DNA from: Schumannella luteola
GTDB lineage: Bacteria; Actinomycetota; Actinomycetes; Actinomycetales; Microbacteriaceae
DNA: 64,000 nucleotides
NCBI RefSeq assembly: GCF_013408685.1
Contig: NZ_JACBZY010000001.1
Location: forward strand, 2,852,001 to 2,916,000
Direction of reading: 5' to 3'
The first letter of the stretch is position 1. The number at the start of each line of letters is the position of its first letter. The translations under genes were made by a program, and so were the position numbers. Under the pieces are notes generated by a model. That model did no database searches. It was not told the origin of the DNA and worked only from the letters and a program-made list of their open reading frames with translations. Positions 39,510-49,780 of the stretch are shown here, one piece after another.

Positions 39510-39836
39510 TCAGACCGCGAGCTTCTGGCTCGGATCGATGTACACGTCGCCGTCGACGATCTCGACGGCGAAGACGGGGACCGGCTCGTAGGCCGGGAGG
39601 GTGAGGGGCTTGCCGGTCGTCAGCTCGAACTTCGAGCCGTGAGCCCAGCACTCGAGGGTGTCGCCCTCGACGAAGCCCTCGGCCAGCGAGATGTCGCCGT
39701 GCGTGCAGGTGTCGCCGATCGCGTGCACCGTGCCGGCCGAGTCGAGCACCACCGCGATGGCGACGCCCTCGACGACGACGCGGTGCGCCTCATCCTGGCT
39801 CAGCTCGTCGAGCGACAGCACGCGGGTCGAGGTCAT
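39510..39836 (-). CDS. Rieske-type ferredoxin of the suf operon
   Basis: 108 residues. Rieske motifs CTHGDISL and CWAHGSKFEL give two Cys and two His for a [2Fe-2S] cluster. It resembles the ferredoxin subunit of non-haem dioxygenases (NirD/BphF type), but its place between sufD and sufC suggests electron supply to cluster assembly; that is inference. It overlaps sufD by four bases (ATGA). Confidence 0.92.
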   Translation of the reverse strand: MTSTRVLSLDELSQDEAHRVVVEGVAIAVVLDSAGTVHAIGDTCTHGDISLAEGFVEGDTLECWAHGSKFELTTGKPLTLPAYEPVPVFAVEIVDGDVYIDPSQKLAV

Positions 39837-41017
39837 GCCCCCGCCTTCGACGCCGGCACGAGGCCCGCGCCGCGCGCGAGCTCCGCCTCGATGTCGGCCG
39901 CGAGGCGCTCCTCGAGCTCGGGGATGCCGATGCGCTGCACGATCTCCATGAGGAAGCCGGCGACGACGAGACGGCGGGCCGCCTCCTCGGTGATGCCGCG
40001 CGCCTGCAGGTAGAACAGCTGCTCGTCGTCGAAGCGCCCGGTCGCGCTCGCGTGACCGGCGCCGGCGATGTCGCCGGTCTCGATCTCGAGGTTCGGGATG
40101 CTGTCGGCGCGGGTGCCGTCGGTCAGCACGAGGTTCTGGTTCTTCTCGTAGCTGTCGGTGCCGGTGGCGTCGGGTCCGATCAGCACGTCGCCGATCCACA
40201 CCGTCCGCGCGCCCTGACCCTGCAGCGCGCCCTTGTAGAGCACGTCGCCCTTGGTGTCCTGGCCCTCGTGGAACAGGTACACCTGCGACTCGAGGTGCTG
40301 ACCCGCGTCGGAGAAGGCGAGACCGTAGAGCGCGGTCTCCGAGCCCTGCCCGGCGAGACGCACCGAGGGGTTGACGCGCACGACGCCGCCGCCGAAGGAG
40401 ACGACGATGTGCTTGAGGTTCGCGCGCTCGCCCACGACCGCCTGGTGGGCCGCCGCGTGCACCGCGTCGTCCTCCCACTGCTGCACCGTGATCACGGTGA
40501 GCTCGGCACGGTCGCGCACGATGATCTCGACGTTCTGCGCGAGCGCCGCGGTGCCGCTGTGATCGAGCACCACCGTCGCGACGCTGTCGGGCAGCGCCTC
40601 GATCACGATGTGGTCGTTGCCGTGCAGCTCGGCGCCGAGGCCGCGCAGACGCGCGACGAGCGGCTCGGAGAGCACCTCGCCGGCGGGGATGCGCACGTGC
40701 AGGCCGGTCTCGCTGCGCTTCCACGCGATCGCGCTGGGCAGGTCCTCCGGGCGGAAGATCTCGCCGCGCGCGGCGTCGTCACCCGACACGAGCACGCCGG
40801 CGGCCTCGAGGGCCGAGAGATCGTACTCGAGGGCGCCGGAGGTCTCCTCGTCGGCGAACAGCGGTGCCAGGCGCGCGGTGTCCGACAGCTTCCAGTTGAC
40901 CTCGCGCCCGGTGGGCGTGCCGAAATCGGCCGGGTCGAAGGAGGTGGGGCGCTCCGAGCGCGTCTGGATCGGCGCCGCCGATCCGGGGGTGGACGGGGCG
41001 GTGTCGACCAGGGTCAT
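39833..41017 (-). CDS. sufD: Fe-S assembly scaffold partner SufD
   Basis: 394 residues. A variable N-terminal part is followed by the beta-helix with [35 protein letters not shown] and [20 protein letters not shown], ending in [20 protein letters not shown], the shared SufB/SufD tail. It forms the SufBC2D scaffold. Its ATG overlaps the sufB stop by four bases. Confidence 0.95.
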   Translation of the reverse strand: MTLVDTAPSTPGSAAPIQTRSERPTSFDPADFGTPTGREVNWKLSDTARLAPLFADEETSGALEYDLSALEAAGVLVSGDDAARGEIFRPEDLPSAIAWKRSETGLHVRIPAGEVLSEPLVARLRGLGAELHGNDHIVIEALPDSVATVVLDHSGTAALAQNVEIIVRDRAELTVITVQQWEDDAVHAAAHQAVVGERANLKHIVVSFGGGVVRVNPSVRLAGQGSETALYGLAFSDAGQHLESQVYLFHEGQDTKGDVLYKGALQGQGARTVWIGDVLIGPDATGTDSYEKNQNLVLTDGTRADSIPNLEIETGDIAGAGHASATGRFDDEQLFYLQARGITEEAARRLVVAGFLMEIVQRIGIPELEERLAADIEAELARGAGLVPASKAGA

Positions 41018-42432
41018 CCGACGCTGCCTTCCATGCTCATCTCGATGAGCTTGTTCAGTTCCAGGGCGTACTCCATCGGCAGCTCGCGCGCGATCGGCTC
41101 GATGAAGCCGCGCACGATCATCGCCATGGCCTCGTCTTCGGGCATGCCGCGCGACTGCAGGTAGAAGAGTTGCTCCTCGCTCACGCGCGACACGGTCGCC
41201 TCGTGGCCGAGCTGCACGTCATCCACGCGGATGTCGATGGCCGGGTAGGTGTCCGAGCGCGAGATGGTGTCGACCAGCAGTGCGTCGCAGCGCACCGTGT
41301 TGGCGGCGTGGTGCGCACCGGCATCCACGCGGACCTCTCCGCGGTAGCCGGCTCGGCCGCCGCCGCGCGCGATCGACTTCGAGACGATCGACGACGTCGT
41401 GTACGGCGCCATGTGGATCATCTTCGCGCCGGCGTCCTGGTGCTGGCCGGGGCCGGCGAAGGCCACCGACAGGGTCTCGCCCTTGGCGTGCTCGCCGGCG
41501 AGGAAGATCGACGGGTACTTCATCGTCACCTTCGAGCCGATGTTGCCGTCGATCCACTCCATGGTCGCGCCCTCGTGCGCGATCGCGCGCTTGGTGACCA
41601 GGTTGTAGACGTTGTTCGACCAGTTCTGGATCGTCGTGTAGCGCACGCGGGCGTTCTTCTTGACGATGATCTCGACGACGGCCGAGTGCAGCGAGTCCGA
41701 CTTGTAGATCGGCGCGGTGCAGCCCTCGATGTAGTGCACGTAGCTGCCCTCGTCGGCGATGATCAGCGTGCGCTCGAACTGGCCCATGTTCTCGGTGTTG
41801 ATGCGGAAGTAGGCCTGCAGCGGGATCTCGACGTGCACACCCTTGGGCACGTACACGAACGAGCCACCCGACCAGACGGCCGTGTTCAGCGCGGCGAACT
41901 TGTTGTCGCCCGAGGGGATGACCGAGCCGAAGTACTCCTCGAAGAACTCCGGGTGCTCCTTGAGCGCCGTGTCGGTGTCCATGAAGATGACGCCCTGCGC
42001 CTCCAGGTCCTCCTGGATCTGGTGGTAGACGACCTCGGACTCGTACTGCGCGGCGACGCCGGCGACGAGGCGCTTGCGCTCGGCCTCGGGGATGCCCAGA
42101 CGGTCGTAGGTGTTGCGGATGTCCTCGGGGAGGTCCTCCCACGACTGGGCCTGCTTCTCCGTCGAGCGCACGAAGTACTTGATGTTGTCGAAGTCGATGC
42201 CGCTGAGGTCGGCACCCCAGGTGGGCATCGGCTTGCGGTGGAAGATGCTGAGCGCCTTGAGGCGGTTCTTGGTCATCCACTCCGGTTCGCTCTTGAGCGC
42301 GGAGATCTCGCTGACGATCTGGTCGGAGAGACCGCGCTTGGCGATCGCGCCGGCGGCGTCGGAGTCAGCCCACCCGAATTCGTACTGGCCCAGTGAAGCC
42401 AGTTCGGGTCGGTCGATGAGCACATCGGACAT
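41014..42432 (-). CDS. sufB: Fe-S assembly scaffold SufB
   Basis: 472 residues. Typical stretches are [37 protein letters not shown] (shortened here to [17 protein letters not shown]), [38 protein letters not shown] (Cys for cluster work) and [13 protein letters not shown]. First gene of the operon. AACGAGG before the ATG is a good ribosome site; a reverse TAGTCT at 42581-42576 may be the -10, giving a leader of about 140 bases. No sufR repressor gene precedes it. Confidence 0.96.
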   Translation of the reverse strand: MSDVLIDRPELASLGQYEFGWADSDAAGAIAKRGLSDQIVSEISALKSEPEWMTKNRLKALSIFHRKPMPTWGADLSGIDFDNIKYFVRSTEKQAQSWEDLPEDIRNTYDRLGIPEAERKRLVAGVAAQYESEVVYHQIQEDLEAQGVIFMDTDTALKEHPEFFEEYFGSVIPSGDNKFAALNTAVWSGGSFVYVPKGVHVEIPLQAYFRINTENMGQFERTLIIADEGSYVHYIEGCTAPIYKSDSLHSAVVEIIVKKNARVRYTTIQNWSNNVYNLVTKRAIAHEGATMEWIDGNIGSKVTMKYPSIFLAGEHAKGETLSVAFAGPGQHQDAGAKMIHMAPYTTSSIVSKSIARGGGRAGYRGEVRVDAGAHHAANTVRCDALLVDTISRSDTYPAIDIRVDDVQLGHEATVSRVSEEQLFYLQSRGMPEDEAMAMIVRGFIEPIARELPMEYALELNKLIEMSMEGSVG

Positions 42433-42622
42433 GGGTTACCTCGTTTCTGCCGAAGCGGACTGTCCTGTCCGTGTCGGTGCGTCAGGCTGCGCGGATTCCC
42501 GTACGCAGACGCGGGACTCAGGAGGCGGGCTCGTCCGGAGCAGCGGACCGAGCGACGACGCTCCTGAACTCACCAAGACTACAGGGCGCGGAGCCTCGAC
42601 GCAGGCGAGGGCCCGGTCGCGT

Positions 42623-43591
42623 TCAGGATGCCGTGACCGGCTCGGCGGCACGCTCCGGCGCCGTGGGGATGTCGCGCACGGCGAAGAGGCGGGTGTCGGT
42701 GTCGAGCAGCACGCGCAGGGCGCCGATCCAGACCAGCGACGCCCCGACCAGGTGCAGCGCGACCTGCCACTCCGGGAGCCCGGTCAGCGCCTGCACGGCG
42801 CCGAGCGCTCCCTGCAGCAGCGTCACGACCACGAAGGCGAACGCGCGCCGGCGAGCGAGCGGGAAGCCGCGCAGCACGACGAGCAGGGCGACGCCGAGCA
42901 CGAGCACGGCCGTGCCGAGCACCGCGTGCGCGAGCGTCACCGACTCCCAGTGGAACGGCATCCGCGCCACCTCCTGCGAGTCGCCGGAGTGCGGACCCGA
43001 CCCGGTGACGAGGGTGCCGACCAGGATCAGCACGAGCGTGACCGCGACGAGCACCCAGGCCAGCAGGCGGGCGCGGCGCGGCGCGCGCGGCGGGTTCTCG
43101 TGCCGCAGCCCGGCTCGGGCGCGGTGCCAGGTCAGCGTCGCCGTCGTCAGCAGCCCGATCGCCAGCACGAAGTGCACGGCGACCATCCACGGGCTCAGCT
43201 TGAACAGCACGGTGAAGCCGCCGGCGACCGCGTTCGCGACGACGAGCCAGAACTGCGACCAGGCGAGACGGGTCAGCACGCGGTCGCGCGGGCGCTGCAG
43301 ACGCGCGGCGATGATCGCCCAGCCGACGGCCACGATGAGCAGGCCGGTGAGCATCCGGTTCGTCTGCTCGATGAGCAGGTGGATCGAGTCGGGCACGAGC
43401 TGGATGACGGCGTGCCCGTCGCAGGTCGGCCAGGTCGGGCAGCCGAGGCCCGAGCCGGTCACGCGCACGACTCCCCCACCGAGCACGATGAGCACGCTGA
43501 CGACGAGCGCCGCGGTGGTGCCCCAGCGCAGGGCGCGGGGCCCGAGCTGCCAGCGGGACGCCGCCCAGCCGAGCGGGGTCATGATCTTCAT
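42623..43591 (-). CDS. ctaA: Haem A synthase (COX15/CtaA)
   Basis: 322 residues, eight likely membrane spans. Histidines sit in expected spots (HLLIEQTNRMLTG, VHFVLAIGLLT, LAHAVLGTAVLV, VALHLVGASLVW). GLGCPTWPTCDGH carries the loop cysteine pair. It oxidises haem O to haem A for the aa3 oxidase, using the product of CtaB, which is encoded 14 bases upstream. Confidence 0.93.
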   Translation of the reverse strand: MKIMTPLGWAASRWQLGPRALRWGTTAALVVSVLIVLGGGVVRVTGSGLGCPTWPTCDGHAVIQLVPDSIHLLIEQTNRMLTGLLIVAVGWAIIAARLQRPRDRVLTRLAWSQFWLVVANAVAGGFTVLFKLSPWMVAVHFVLAIGLLTTATLTWHRARAGLRHENPPRAPRRARLLAWVLVAVTLVLILVGTLVTGSGPHSGDSQEVARMPFHWESVTLAHAVLGTAVLVLGVALLVVLRGFPLARRRAFAFVVVTLLQGALGAVQALTGLPEWQVALHLVGASLVWIGALRVLLDTDTRLFAVRDIPTAPERAAEPVTAS

Positions 43592-43604
43592 CTCCGCGCC
43601 CCGA

Positions 43605-44540
43605 TCAGAACGGGATGGGCAGGTGCACGAGCGGGTCGATGCCCACCGCGAGGAAGACGAGCGTGAGGTAGCTGATGCTGGCGTGGAAGACGCGCATCGG
43701 CTTGATCTCGGCCCCGCGCACCGCGCGGCTGTAGAGCTTGTGCGACTCGACGACGAACCAGGCTCCCGAGGCGAGCGCGACGACGCCGTAGAGCATGCCC
43801 ATCTGCGCGAGCGGCACGAGCAGCAGCGAGCAGGCGACGGTGGCCCAGGCGTAGAGCACGACCTGCAGGCCGACGGCGGTGCCGCCGCGCACGACGCCGA
43901 GCATCGGCACCGAGACGGCCGCGTAGTCGGCCTTGTAGCGCATCGACAGCGGCCAGTAGTGCGGCGGCGTCCACAGGAAGACGATGCCGAAGAGGATGAC
44001 CGGGGCCCAGCTCAGCGATCCGGTGACGGCCGCCCAGCCGATCAGCACGGGCATGCAGCCGGCGGCGCCGCCCCAGACGATGTTCTGCGGGGTGCGGCGC
44101 TTGAGCCAGAGCGTGTAGACGAGCACGTAGAAGAGGATCGCGACGACCGAGAGCGCGGCGGCGAGCCAGTTCATGAGCAGGCCGAGCCAGAGCGTCGAGC
44201 CGATGCCGGTCGCCCAGGCGAACACGAGCGCCTCGCGCGGCGAGAGCTCGCCGGTCACGAGCGGGCGCTTCTTCGTGCGCTCCATCACCTTGTCGATGTC
44301 GCGGTCGATGTAGCAGTTGAAGGCGTTCGCCGAGGCGGCCGAGAGCGATCCGCCGACGAGCGTGCCGAGCAGCAGCCAGAGGTTCGGGATGCCCTGCGCG
44401 GCCAGGATCATGACCGGCGCGGTCGTGACGAGCAGCAGCTCGATCACGCGGGGCTTGGTCAGTGCGACGTAGGCCTTGATCTTGCGGCGGACGCCGATCC
44501 TCTCGAGCTGCGGGCTCGCGGACTCGGCGACAGGCTGCAT
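43605..44540 (-). CDS. ctaB: Protohaem IX farnesyltransferase (haem O synthase)
   Basis: 311 residues, UbiA-type prenyltransferase with about nine spans. The first acid motif is [18 protein letters not shown] followed by KKRPL; the second is around [13 protein letters not shown]. It adds a farnesyl group to haem B in the membrane. Start ATG 44540, GAGGAA upstream. It probably forms an operon with ctaA. Confidence 0.95.
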   Translation of the reverse strand: MQPVAESASPQLERIGVRRKIKAYVALTKPRVIELLLVTTAPVMILAAQGIPNLWLLLGTLVGGSLSAASANAFNCYIDRDIDKVMERTKKRPLVTGELSPREALVFAWATGIGSTLWLGLLMNWLAAALSVVAILFYVLVYTLWLKRRTPQNIVWGGAAGCMPVLIGWAAVTGSLSWAPVILFGIVFLWTPPHYWPLSMRYKADYAAVSVPMLGVVRGGTAVGLQVVLYAWATVACSLLLVPLAQMGMLYGVVALASGAWFVVESHKLYSRAVRGAEIKPMRVFHASISYLTLVFLAVGIDPLVHLPIPF

Positions 44541-44912
44541 GGTTCCTCAGACGTGTGACGTGCGGGTGCCGCGTCGCCGACGAAAGCGAGGCGACGACTG
44601 TGGCGATGCGCCGGGGTGAGACGGCGCGACTGCCAGAAGTCTACGTGACCGCGAGCACTGAGGACGCTGTCGCCGCACGACGGAGATGCTGTATATACAA
44701 CCGTGTACAAGTCTCCTGGACGACGGCTCCGATTCGGCAGTGAACAGGCTCGCCGGTCTAGGATCGGGACTGCTCGCCGGTGCCGATGCCGACCCGTGCG
44801 TTGTCGCCCGCCTCACGGTGGATCGACGCGGCGCGCAGAGCTCGGCGAGACGATTTCCACCCGTGGCGCCGCGATGCAGCGTCGCGCACCTATAGAAGGG
44901 TCACACTCCACC
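44541..44912. other. Gene-free ctaB/tkt divergent control region
   Basis: 372 bases between the divergent starts. It holds the only AT-rich spot nearby, TGTATATACA with TGTACA, a possible forward -10 TAGGAT at 44759-44764 and TATAGA at 44891-44896 before tkt. No convincing gene is seen on either strand, and no tRNA or known riboswitch. Confidence 0.7.
44690..44709. promoter_or_regulatory. Paired palindromes TGTATATACA and TGTACA
   Basis: Perfect 10-bp palindrome (44690-44699), then a 6-bp palindrome (44704-44709) four bases on. They stand out in high-GC DNA and lie 150 bases before ctaB and 204 before tkt, fitting an operator or divergent promoter. The binding protein is unknown. Confidence 0.5.
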
Positions 44913-47012
44913 GTGACAGCTCTGAACTGGGAACCCATCGACGCGAAGGCCGTTGACACGGCTCGAGTCCTCGCCGCGGATGCCGTGGAGAAGGTCGGCA
45001 ACGGCCACCCCGGCACGGCCATCAGCCTCGCCCCCGCCGCGTACCTGCTCTTCCAGAAGGTCATGCGCCGCGACCCCAGCGACGATCAGTGGATCGGACG
45101 CGACCGCTTCATCCTCTCGGCGGGCCACAGCTCGCTGACCCAGTACGTGCAGCTCTACCTCGGCGGCTACGGCCTCGAGCTGAAGGACCTCGAGGCGTTG
45201 CGCACCTGGGGCTCGCTCACCCCCGGCCACCCCGAGTACGGCCACACCAAGGGCGTCGAGATCACGACCGGCCCGCTCGGCCAGGGACTCGCCTCCGCCG
45301 TCGGATTCGCCTACGCGCAGCGCTACGAGCGCGGTCTGTTCGACCCGGAGGCCGCCGCGGGCACCAGCCCCTTCGACCACCACGTCTACGTGATCGCCAG
45401 CGACGGCGATATCCAAGAGGGCGTGACCAGCGAGGCCGGCTCGCTCGCCGGCACGCAGCAGCTCGGCAACCTGATCGCGATCTACGACTCGAACCAGATC
45501 TCGATCGAGGACGACACCGACATCGCCCTGAGCGAGGACACCGCCGCTCGCTACGCCGCCTACGGCTGGCAGGTGCAGACGGTCGACTGGAACACCAAGG
45601 CCGGCTACGTCGAGAACGTCGCCGAGCTGTTCGACGCGATCGAGACCGCCAAGGCCAACACGACCCAGCCCTCGCTCATCGTGCTCAAGACCATCATCGG
45701 CTGGCCCTCGCCGACCAAGCAGAACACCGGCAAGATCCACGGCTCCGCGCTCGGCGGCGACGAGGTCGCCGGCCTGAAGAAGGCCGTCGGCTTCGACCCC
45801 GAGAAGCACTTCGACGTCGCCGACGACGTGATCGCCCACACCCGCGGCGCGATCGAGCGCGGCCAGGCCGAGCGCGCCGAGTGGCAGAAGGGCTTCGACG
45901 CCTGGGCCGCCGCCAACCCCGAGCGCAAGGAGCTCTTCGACCGTCTCGAGGCCGGCGAGCTGCCCGAGGGCATCACCGAGGCGCTGCCGGTCTTCGACGC
46001 CGGCAAGGACGTCTCGACCCGCGTCGCCTCCGGCAAGTCGATCAACGCGATCGCGCCGCTGCTGCCCGAGTTCTGGGGCGGATCGGCCGACCTCGCCGAG
46101 TCGAACAACACCACGATCGAGGAGGCGGGCTCCTTCGCTCCGCCGGAGCGCTCCACCGCCATGTGGAAGGCGAACCCCTACGGCCGCGTGCTGCACTTCG
46201 GCATCCGCGAGCACGCCATGGGCGCGATCATCAACGGCATCGTGCTGCACGGCAAGACGCGCCCCTTCGGCGCGACCTTCCTCATCTTCAGCGACTACAT
46301 GCGCCCGGCGGTCCGTCTGGCCGCGCTGATGGGCATCCCCTCGGTGTTCGTCTGGACGCACGATTCGGTCGCCCTCGGCGAGGACGGCCCGACCCACCAG
46401 CCGGTCGAGACCCTGACCGCGCTGCGCGCCATCCCGAACCTCACGATCGTGCGCCCCGCCGACGCCAACGAGACGGCCTGGGCGTGGAAGGCGATCATCG
46501 AGCACCGCGACGGCCCGGTCGGCCTCGTGCTCAGCCGCCAGAACCTGCCGGTCTTCGAGCGTGGAGAGGGCGACGCCTCGGGCGACACCTTCGCGGCCGC
46601 CTCGAACACCGCCAAGGGCGCCTACGTGCTCGCCGAGGCGCCGAACGGCACCCCCGACGTGATCTTCCTGGCCACCGGCTCGGAGGTGCAGATCGCCGTC
46701 GAGGCCCGCGAGGTGCTGCGCGGTCAGGGCGTCAACGCCCGCGTCGTGTCGGTTCCGAGCCAGGAGTGGTTCCTCGCTCAGGACGCCGCCTACCGCGAGT
46801 CGGTCCTTCCGGCCGCCGTCAAGGCCCGCGTCTCGATCGAGGCCGGCCTGAAGCTGACCTGGGCGCCGTTCCTCGGCGACGCCGGCCGCAGCGTCTCGAT
46901 CGAGCACTTCGGCGCCTCCGCCGACTACAAGACGCTGTTCCGCGAGTTCGGCATCACGACCGAGGCCGCCGTCGCGGCCGCCACCGAGTCGATCGCCGCC
47001 GCGCGCGCCTGA
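44913..47012 (+). CDS. tkt: Transketolase
   Basis: 699 residues from GTG 44913, the usual transketolase length. Thiamine diphosphate sites: VGNGHPGTAISLAP early, ASDGDIQEGVTSEAGSLAG (the GDGx-n motif) near residue 155, and EDGPTHQPVETL with catalytic His/Glu in the pyrimidine domain. It moves two-carbon units in the pentose phosphate pathway. AGAAGGG lies 12 bases upstream; an ATG at 44875 in frame is an alternative start. First gene of tkt-tal-pgi-zwf-opcA-pgl. Confidence 0.97.
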   Translation: MTALNWEPIDAKAVDTARVLAADAVEKVGNGHPGTAISLAPAAYLLFQKVMRRDPSDDQWIGRDRFILSAGHSSLTQYVQLYLGGYGLELKDLEALRTWGSLTPGHPEYGHTKGVEITTGPLGQGLASAVGFAYAQRYERGLFDPEAAAGTSPFDHHVYVIASDGDIQEGVTSEAGSLAGTQQLGNLIAIYDSNQISIEDDTDIALSEDTAARYAAYGWQVQTVDWNTKAGYVENVAELFDAIETAKANTTQPSLIVLKTIIGWPSPTKQNTGKIHGSALGGDEVAGLKKAVGFDPEKHFDVADDVIAHTRGAIERGQAERAEWQKGFDAWAAANPERKELFDRLEAGELPEGITEALPVFDAGKDVSTRVASGKSINAIAPLLPEFWGGSADLAESNNTTIEEAGSFAPPERSTAMWKANPYGRVLHFGIREHAMGAIINGIVLHGKTRPFGATFLIFSDYMRPAVRLAALMGIPSVFVWTHDSVALGEDGPTHQPVETLTALRAIPNLTIVRPADANETAWAWKAIIEHRDGPVGLVLSRQNLPVFERGEGDASGDTFAAASNTAKGAYVLAEAPNGTPDVIFLATGSEVQIAVEAREVLRGQGVNARVVSVPSQEWFLAQDAAYRESVLPAAVKARVSIEAGLKLTWAPFLGDAGRSVSIEHFGASADYKTLFREFGITTEAAVAAATESIAAARA

Positions 47013-47060
47013 TCCGGCCGAACCGACACATCAGAACAGACAGAGAAGAGAATCCGGATC

Positions 47061-48173
47061 ATGTCCGACACCACCCCCACCGCCCAGCTTTCCGCGGTCG
47101 GCGTCAGCATCTGGCTCGACGACCTCTCGCGTGAGCGCATCGCCTCGGGCGGCCTCGAGAAGCTGATCGCCGAGCGCGACGTCGTCGGCGTCACGACCAA
47201 CCCGACGATCTTCGCCGGCGCCCTCGCCAAGGGCGAGGCCTACGACGAGCAGGTCGCCACCCTCGCGGCCGCGGGCACCAGCGTCACCGACGCCGTGTTC
47301 GCGATCACGACCGACGACGTGCGCGCCGCCTCCGACGTCTTCCGCGGCGTCTACGACTCCACCGAGGGCGAGGACGGCCGCGTCTCGATCGAGGTCGAGC
47401 CCGGCCTCGCGCACGACGCCGCCGGCACGATCGCCCAGGCCAAGCAGCTCTGGGCCACGGTCGACCGCCCCAACGCGATGATCAAGATCCCCGCGACGAT
47501 CGAGGGCCTCGAGGCCATCACCGAGGTCATCGGCCTCGGCATCAGCGTCAACGTGACCCTGATCTTCAGCCTCGAGCGCCACCGTCAGGTCATCCAGGCC
47601 TACCTGGCCGGTCTCGAGAAGGCGCAGGCCGCGGGCATCGACCTGTCGACCATCCGCTCGGTCGCCTCGTTCTTCGTGTCGCGCGTCGACACCGAGACCG
47701 ACAAGCGCCTCGAGGCGATCGGCACCGACGAGGCCCTCGCGCTCAAGAGCAAGCTCGGCGTCGCGAACGCCCAGCTGGCCTACCGCCTCTACGAGGAGGA
47801 GTTCGCGAGCGACAGCGCCCAGGCTCTCATCGGCTCGGGCGCGAACGCGCAGCGTCCGCTCTGGGCCTCGACCGGCGTCAAGGACCCGAACCTGCCCGAC
47901 ACGCTCTACGTGACCGAGCTGGCCGTCGACGGCGTCGTCAACACGATGCCCGAGAAGACCCTCGAGGCGACCTTCGACCACGGCGTCATCACCGGCGACG
48001 CGGTCACCGGCTCCTACGCCGCGGCCGACGAGGTCTTCGCCGCGATCGCCGCCGTGGGCGTCGACTACGACGACGTCAGCGCCGTGCTCGAGAAGGAGGG
48101 CGTCGAGAAGTTCATCGTGTCCTGGAACGAGCTGCTCGACACCGTCACCGCCGCGCTGGAGGCCGCCAAGTGA
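47061..48173 (+). CDS. tal: Transaldolase
   Basis: 370 residues, the long actinobacterial form. Opening [33 protein letters not shown], the Schiff-base lysine in NAMIKIPAT, and [15 protein letters not shown]. It moves three-carbon dihydroxyacetone units between sugar phosphates. It is 48 bases after tkt and overlaps pgi by GTGA. Confidence 0.97.
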   Translation: MSDTTPTAQLSAVGVSIWLDDLSRERIASGGLEKLIAERDVVGVTTNPTIFAGALAKGEAYDEQVATLAAAGTSVTDAVFAITTDDVRAASDVFRGVYDSTEGEDGRVSIEVEPGLAHDAAGTIAQAKQLWATVDRPNAMIKIPATIEGLEAITEVIGLGISVNVTLIFSLERHRQVIQAYLAGLEKAQAAGIDLSTIRSVASFFVSRVDTETDKRLEAIGTDEALALKSKLGVANAQLAYRLYEEEFASDSAQALIGSGANAQRPLWASTGVKDPNLPDTLYVTELAVDGVVNTMPEKTLEATFDHGVITGDAVTGSYAAADEVFAAIAAVGVDYDDVSAVLEKEGVEKFIVSWNELLDTVTAALEAAK

Positions 48174-49777
48174 GTGCCACCGTCCACGCCACGGGCGCAG
48201 CCTCCGAGGCGGTCGAGCGGATCGTGCCGCAGCTCGTCAGCGACGGCGTCGCCGGCGGCATCACGACGCAGGACCCGACGCTCTGGGGCGCCGCGGCCGA
48301 GGACGAGTCGTCGAAGCGACTCGGCTGGGTCGAGGCCGCCGCCGTCAGCGCCGGACTCGTCGACGACATCCTCGCCCTGCGCGAGGACCTGCACGCCAAG
48401 GGCGTCGACCACATCGTGCTCGGCGGCATGGGCGGCTCGTCGCTCGCCCCCGAGGTCATCACCCGCACCTACGGCGTGCCGCTGACCGTGCTCGACTCGA
48501 CCGACCCGCGCCAGGTGCGCTCGGCGCTCGCCGACTGCTTGGAGAAGACCGCCGTGGTCATCTCGTCGAAGTCGGGTTCGACCCTCGAGACCGACAGCCA
48601 GAAGCGCGTCTACGAGGCGGCGTTCCGCGAGGCCGGCATCGAGCCGACCGAGCGCATCGTCATCGTGACCGACCCGGGCTCGCCGCTCGACCAGGCCGCG
48701 CGCGCCGACGGCTACCGCGTGTTCAACGCCGACCCCAACGTGGGCGGACGCTACTCGGCGATCACCGCCTTCGGCCTCGTGCCGAGCGGTCTCGCCGGCG
48801 CCGACATCCGCGAGCTGCTCGACGAGGTGCAGGCCGCCTCGCTCGAGCTCGCGATCGACCGCGAGAGCAACCCGGGCCTCGTGCTCGGCGCCGCGATCGG
48901 CGGCACCAAGCCGCTGCGCGACAAGGTCGTGATCGTCGCCGACGGCACCCACATCGTCGGCTTCGGCGACTGGGTCGAGCAGCTCATCGCCGAGTCGACC
49001 GGCAAGGACGGCACGGGCCTGCTCCCGGTCGTTGTCGGCCTGGATGCACCCGAGCTCACGAGCGGCGCCGCCGACGTGCAGATCGTGCGCCTGGTCGCCG
49101 ACGCCGAGGCCACCCGCGAGGTGCGCGAGGGCGAGATCGAGGTGTCGGGCTCGCTCGGCGCGCAGATCCTCACCTGGGAGTACGCGGTCGCCGTCGCCGG
49201 TCGTCTGCTGGGCATCAACCCCTTCGACCAGCCCGACGTCGAATCGGCCAAGGCCGCCGCGCGCAGCCTGCTGGACGCGACCCCCGCCCCGGAGGAGCCG
49301 ATCTTCGTCGACGCCGCCGTGCAGGTGCGCGTCAAGGGCGACCTCTCCCCCGCCGAGCAGACCGTCGCCGCCGCGGTGGACGCCCTGCTCGCGACAGTTC
49401 CGGAGAACGGCTACCTCGCCGTGCAGGCCTACCTCGACCGACTCGCCCACAGCGAGCTCGAGTCGGTGCGCGACGCGCTCGCCGCGCGCTCGGGTCGTCC
49501 CGTCACCTTCGGCTGGGGCCCGCGCTTCCTGCACTCCACCGGCCAGTACCACAAGGGCGGAGCGCCGGTCGGCGTCTTCCTGCAGATCGTCGCCGACGCC
49601 GACAGCGACGGCCCCGACCTGCAGATCCCCGACCGTCCGTTCACCTTCGGTCAGCTCATCCGCGCCCAGGCAGCCGGCGACGCGAGCGTGCTCGCCGAGC
49701 ACGGCCGCCCGGTGCTCACCCTGACGCTGAGCGACGTCGTCGCCGGCATCCAGCAGATCCGTTCGGCGGTCGCCTGA
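48170..49777 (+). CDS. pgi: Glucose-6-phosphate isomerase, actinobacterial type
   Basis: 535 residues. Two sugar isomerase (SIS) domains: [16 protein letters not shown] and [11 protein letters not shown] early, [19 protein letters not shown], and later [18 protein letters not shown] with the catalytic His/Lys. It links glucose-6-phosphate and fructose-6-phosphate. Unlike in many bacteria it lies inside the pentose phosphate operon, coupled to tal. Some actinobacterial genomes label such proteins as transaldolase/phosphoglucose isomerase parts. Confidence 0.92.
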   Translation: MSATVHATGAASEAVERIVPQLVSDGVAGGITTQDPTLWGAAAEDESSKRLGWVEAAAVSAGLVDDILALREDLHAKGVDHIVLGGMGGSSLAPEVITRTYGVPLTVLDSTDPRQVRSALADCLEKTAVVISSKSGSTLETDSQKRVYEAAFREAGIEPTERIVIVTDPGSPLDQAARADGYRVFNADPNVGGRYSAITAFGLVPSGLAGADIRELLDEVQAASLELAIDRESNPGLVLGAAIGGTKPLRDKVVIVADGTHIVGFGDWVEQLIAESTGKDGTGLLPVVVGLDAPELTSGAADVQIVRLVADAEATREVREGEIEVSGSLGAQILTWEYAVAVAGRLLGINPFDQPDVESAKAAARSLLDATPAPEEPIFVDAAVQVRVKGDLSPAEQTVAAAVDALLATVPENGYLAVQAYLDRLAHSELESVRDALAARSGRPVTFGWGPRFLHSTGQYHKGGAPVGVFLQIVADADSDGPDLQIPDRPFTFGQLIRAQAAGDASVLAEHGRPVLTLTLSDVVAGIQQIRSAVA

Positions 49778-49780
49778 GTC

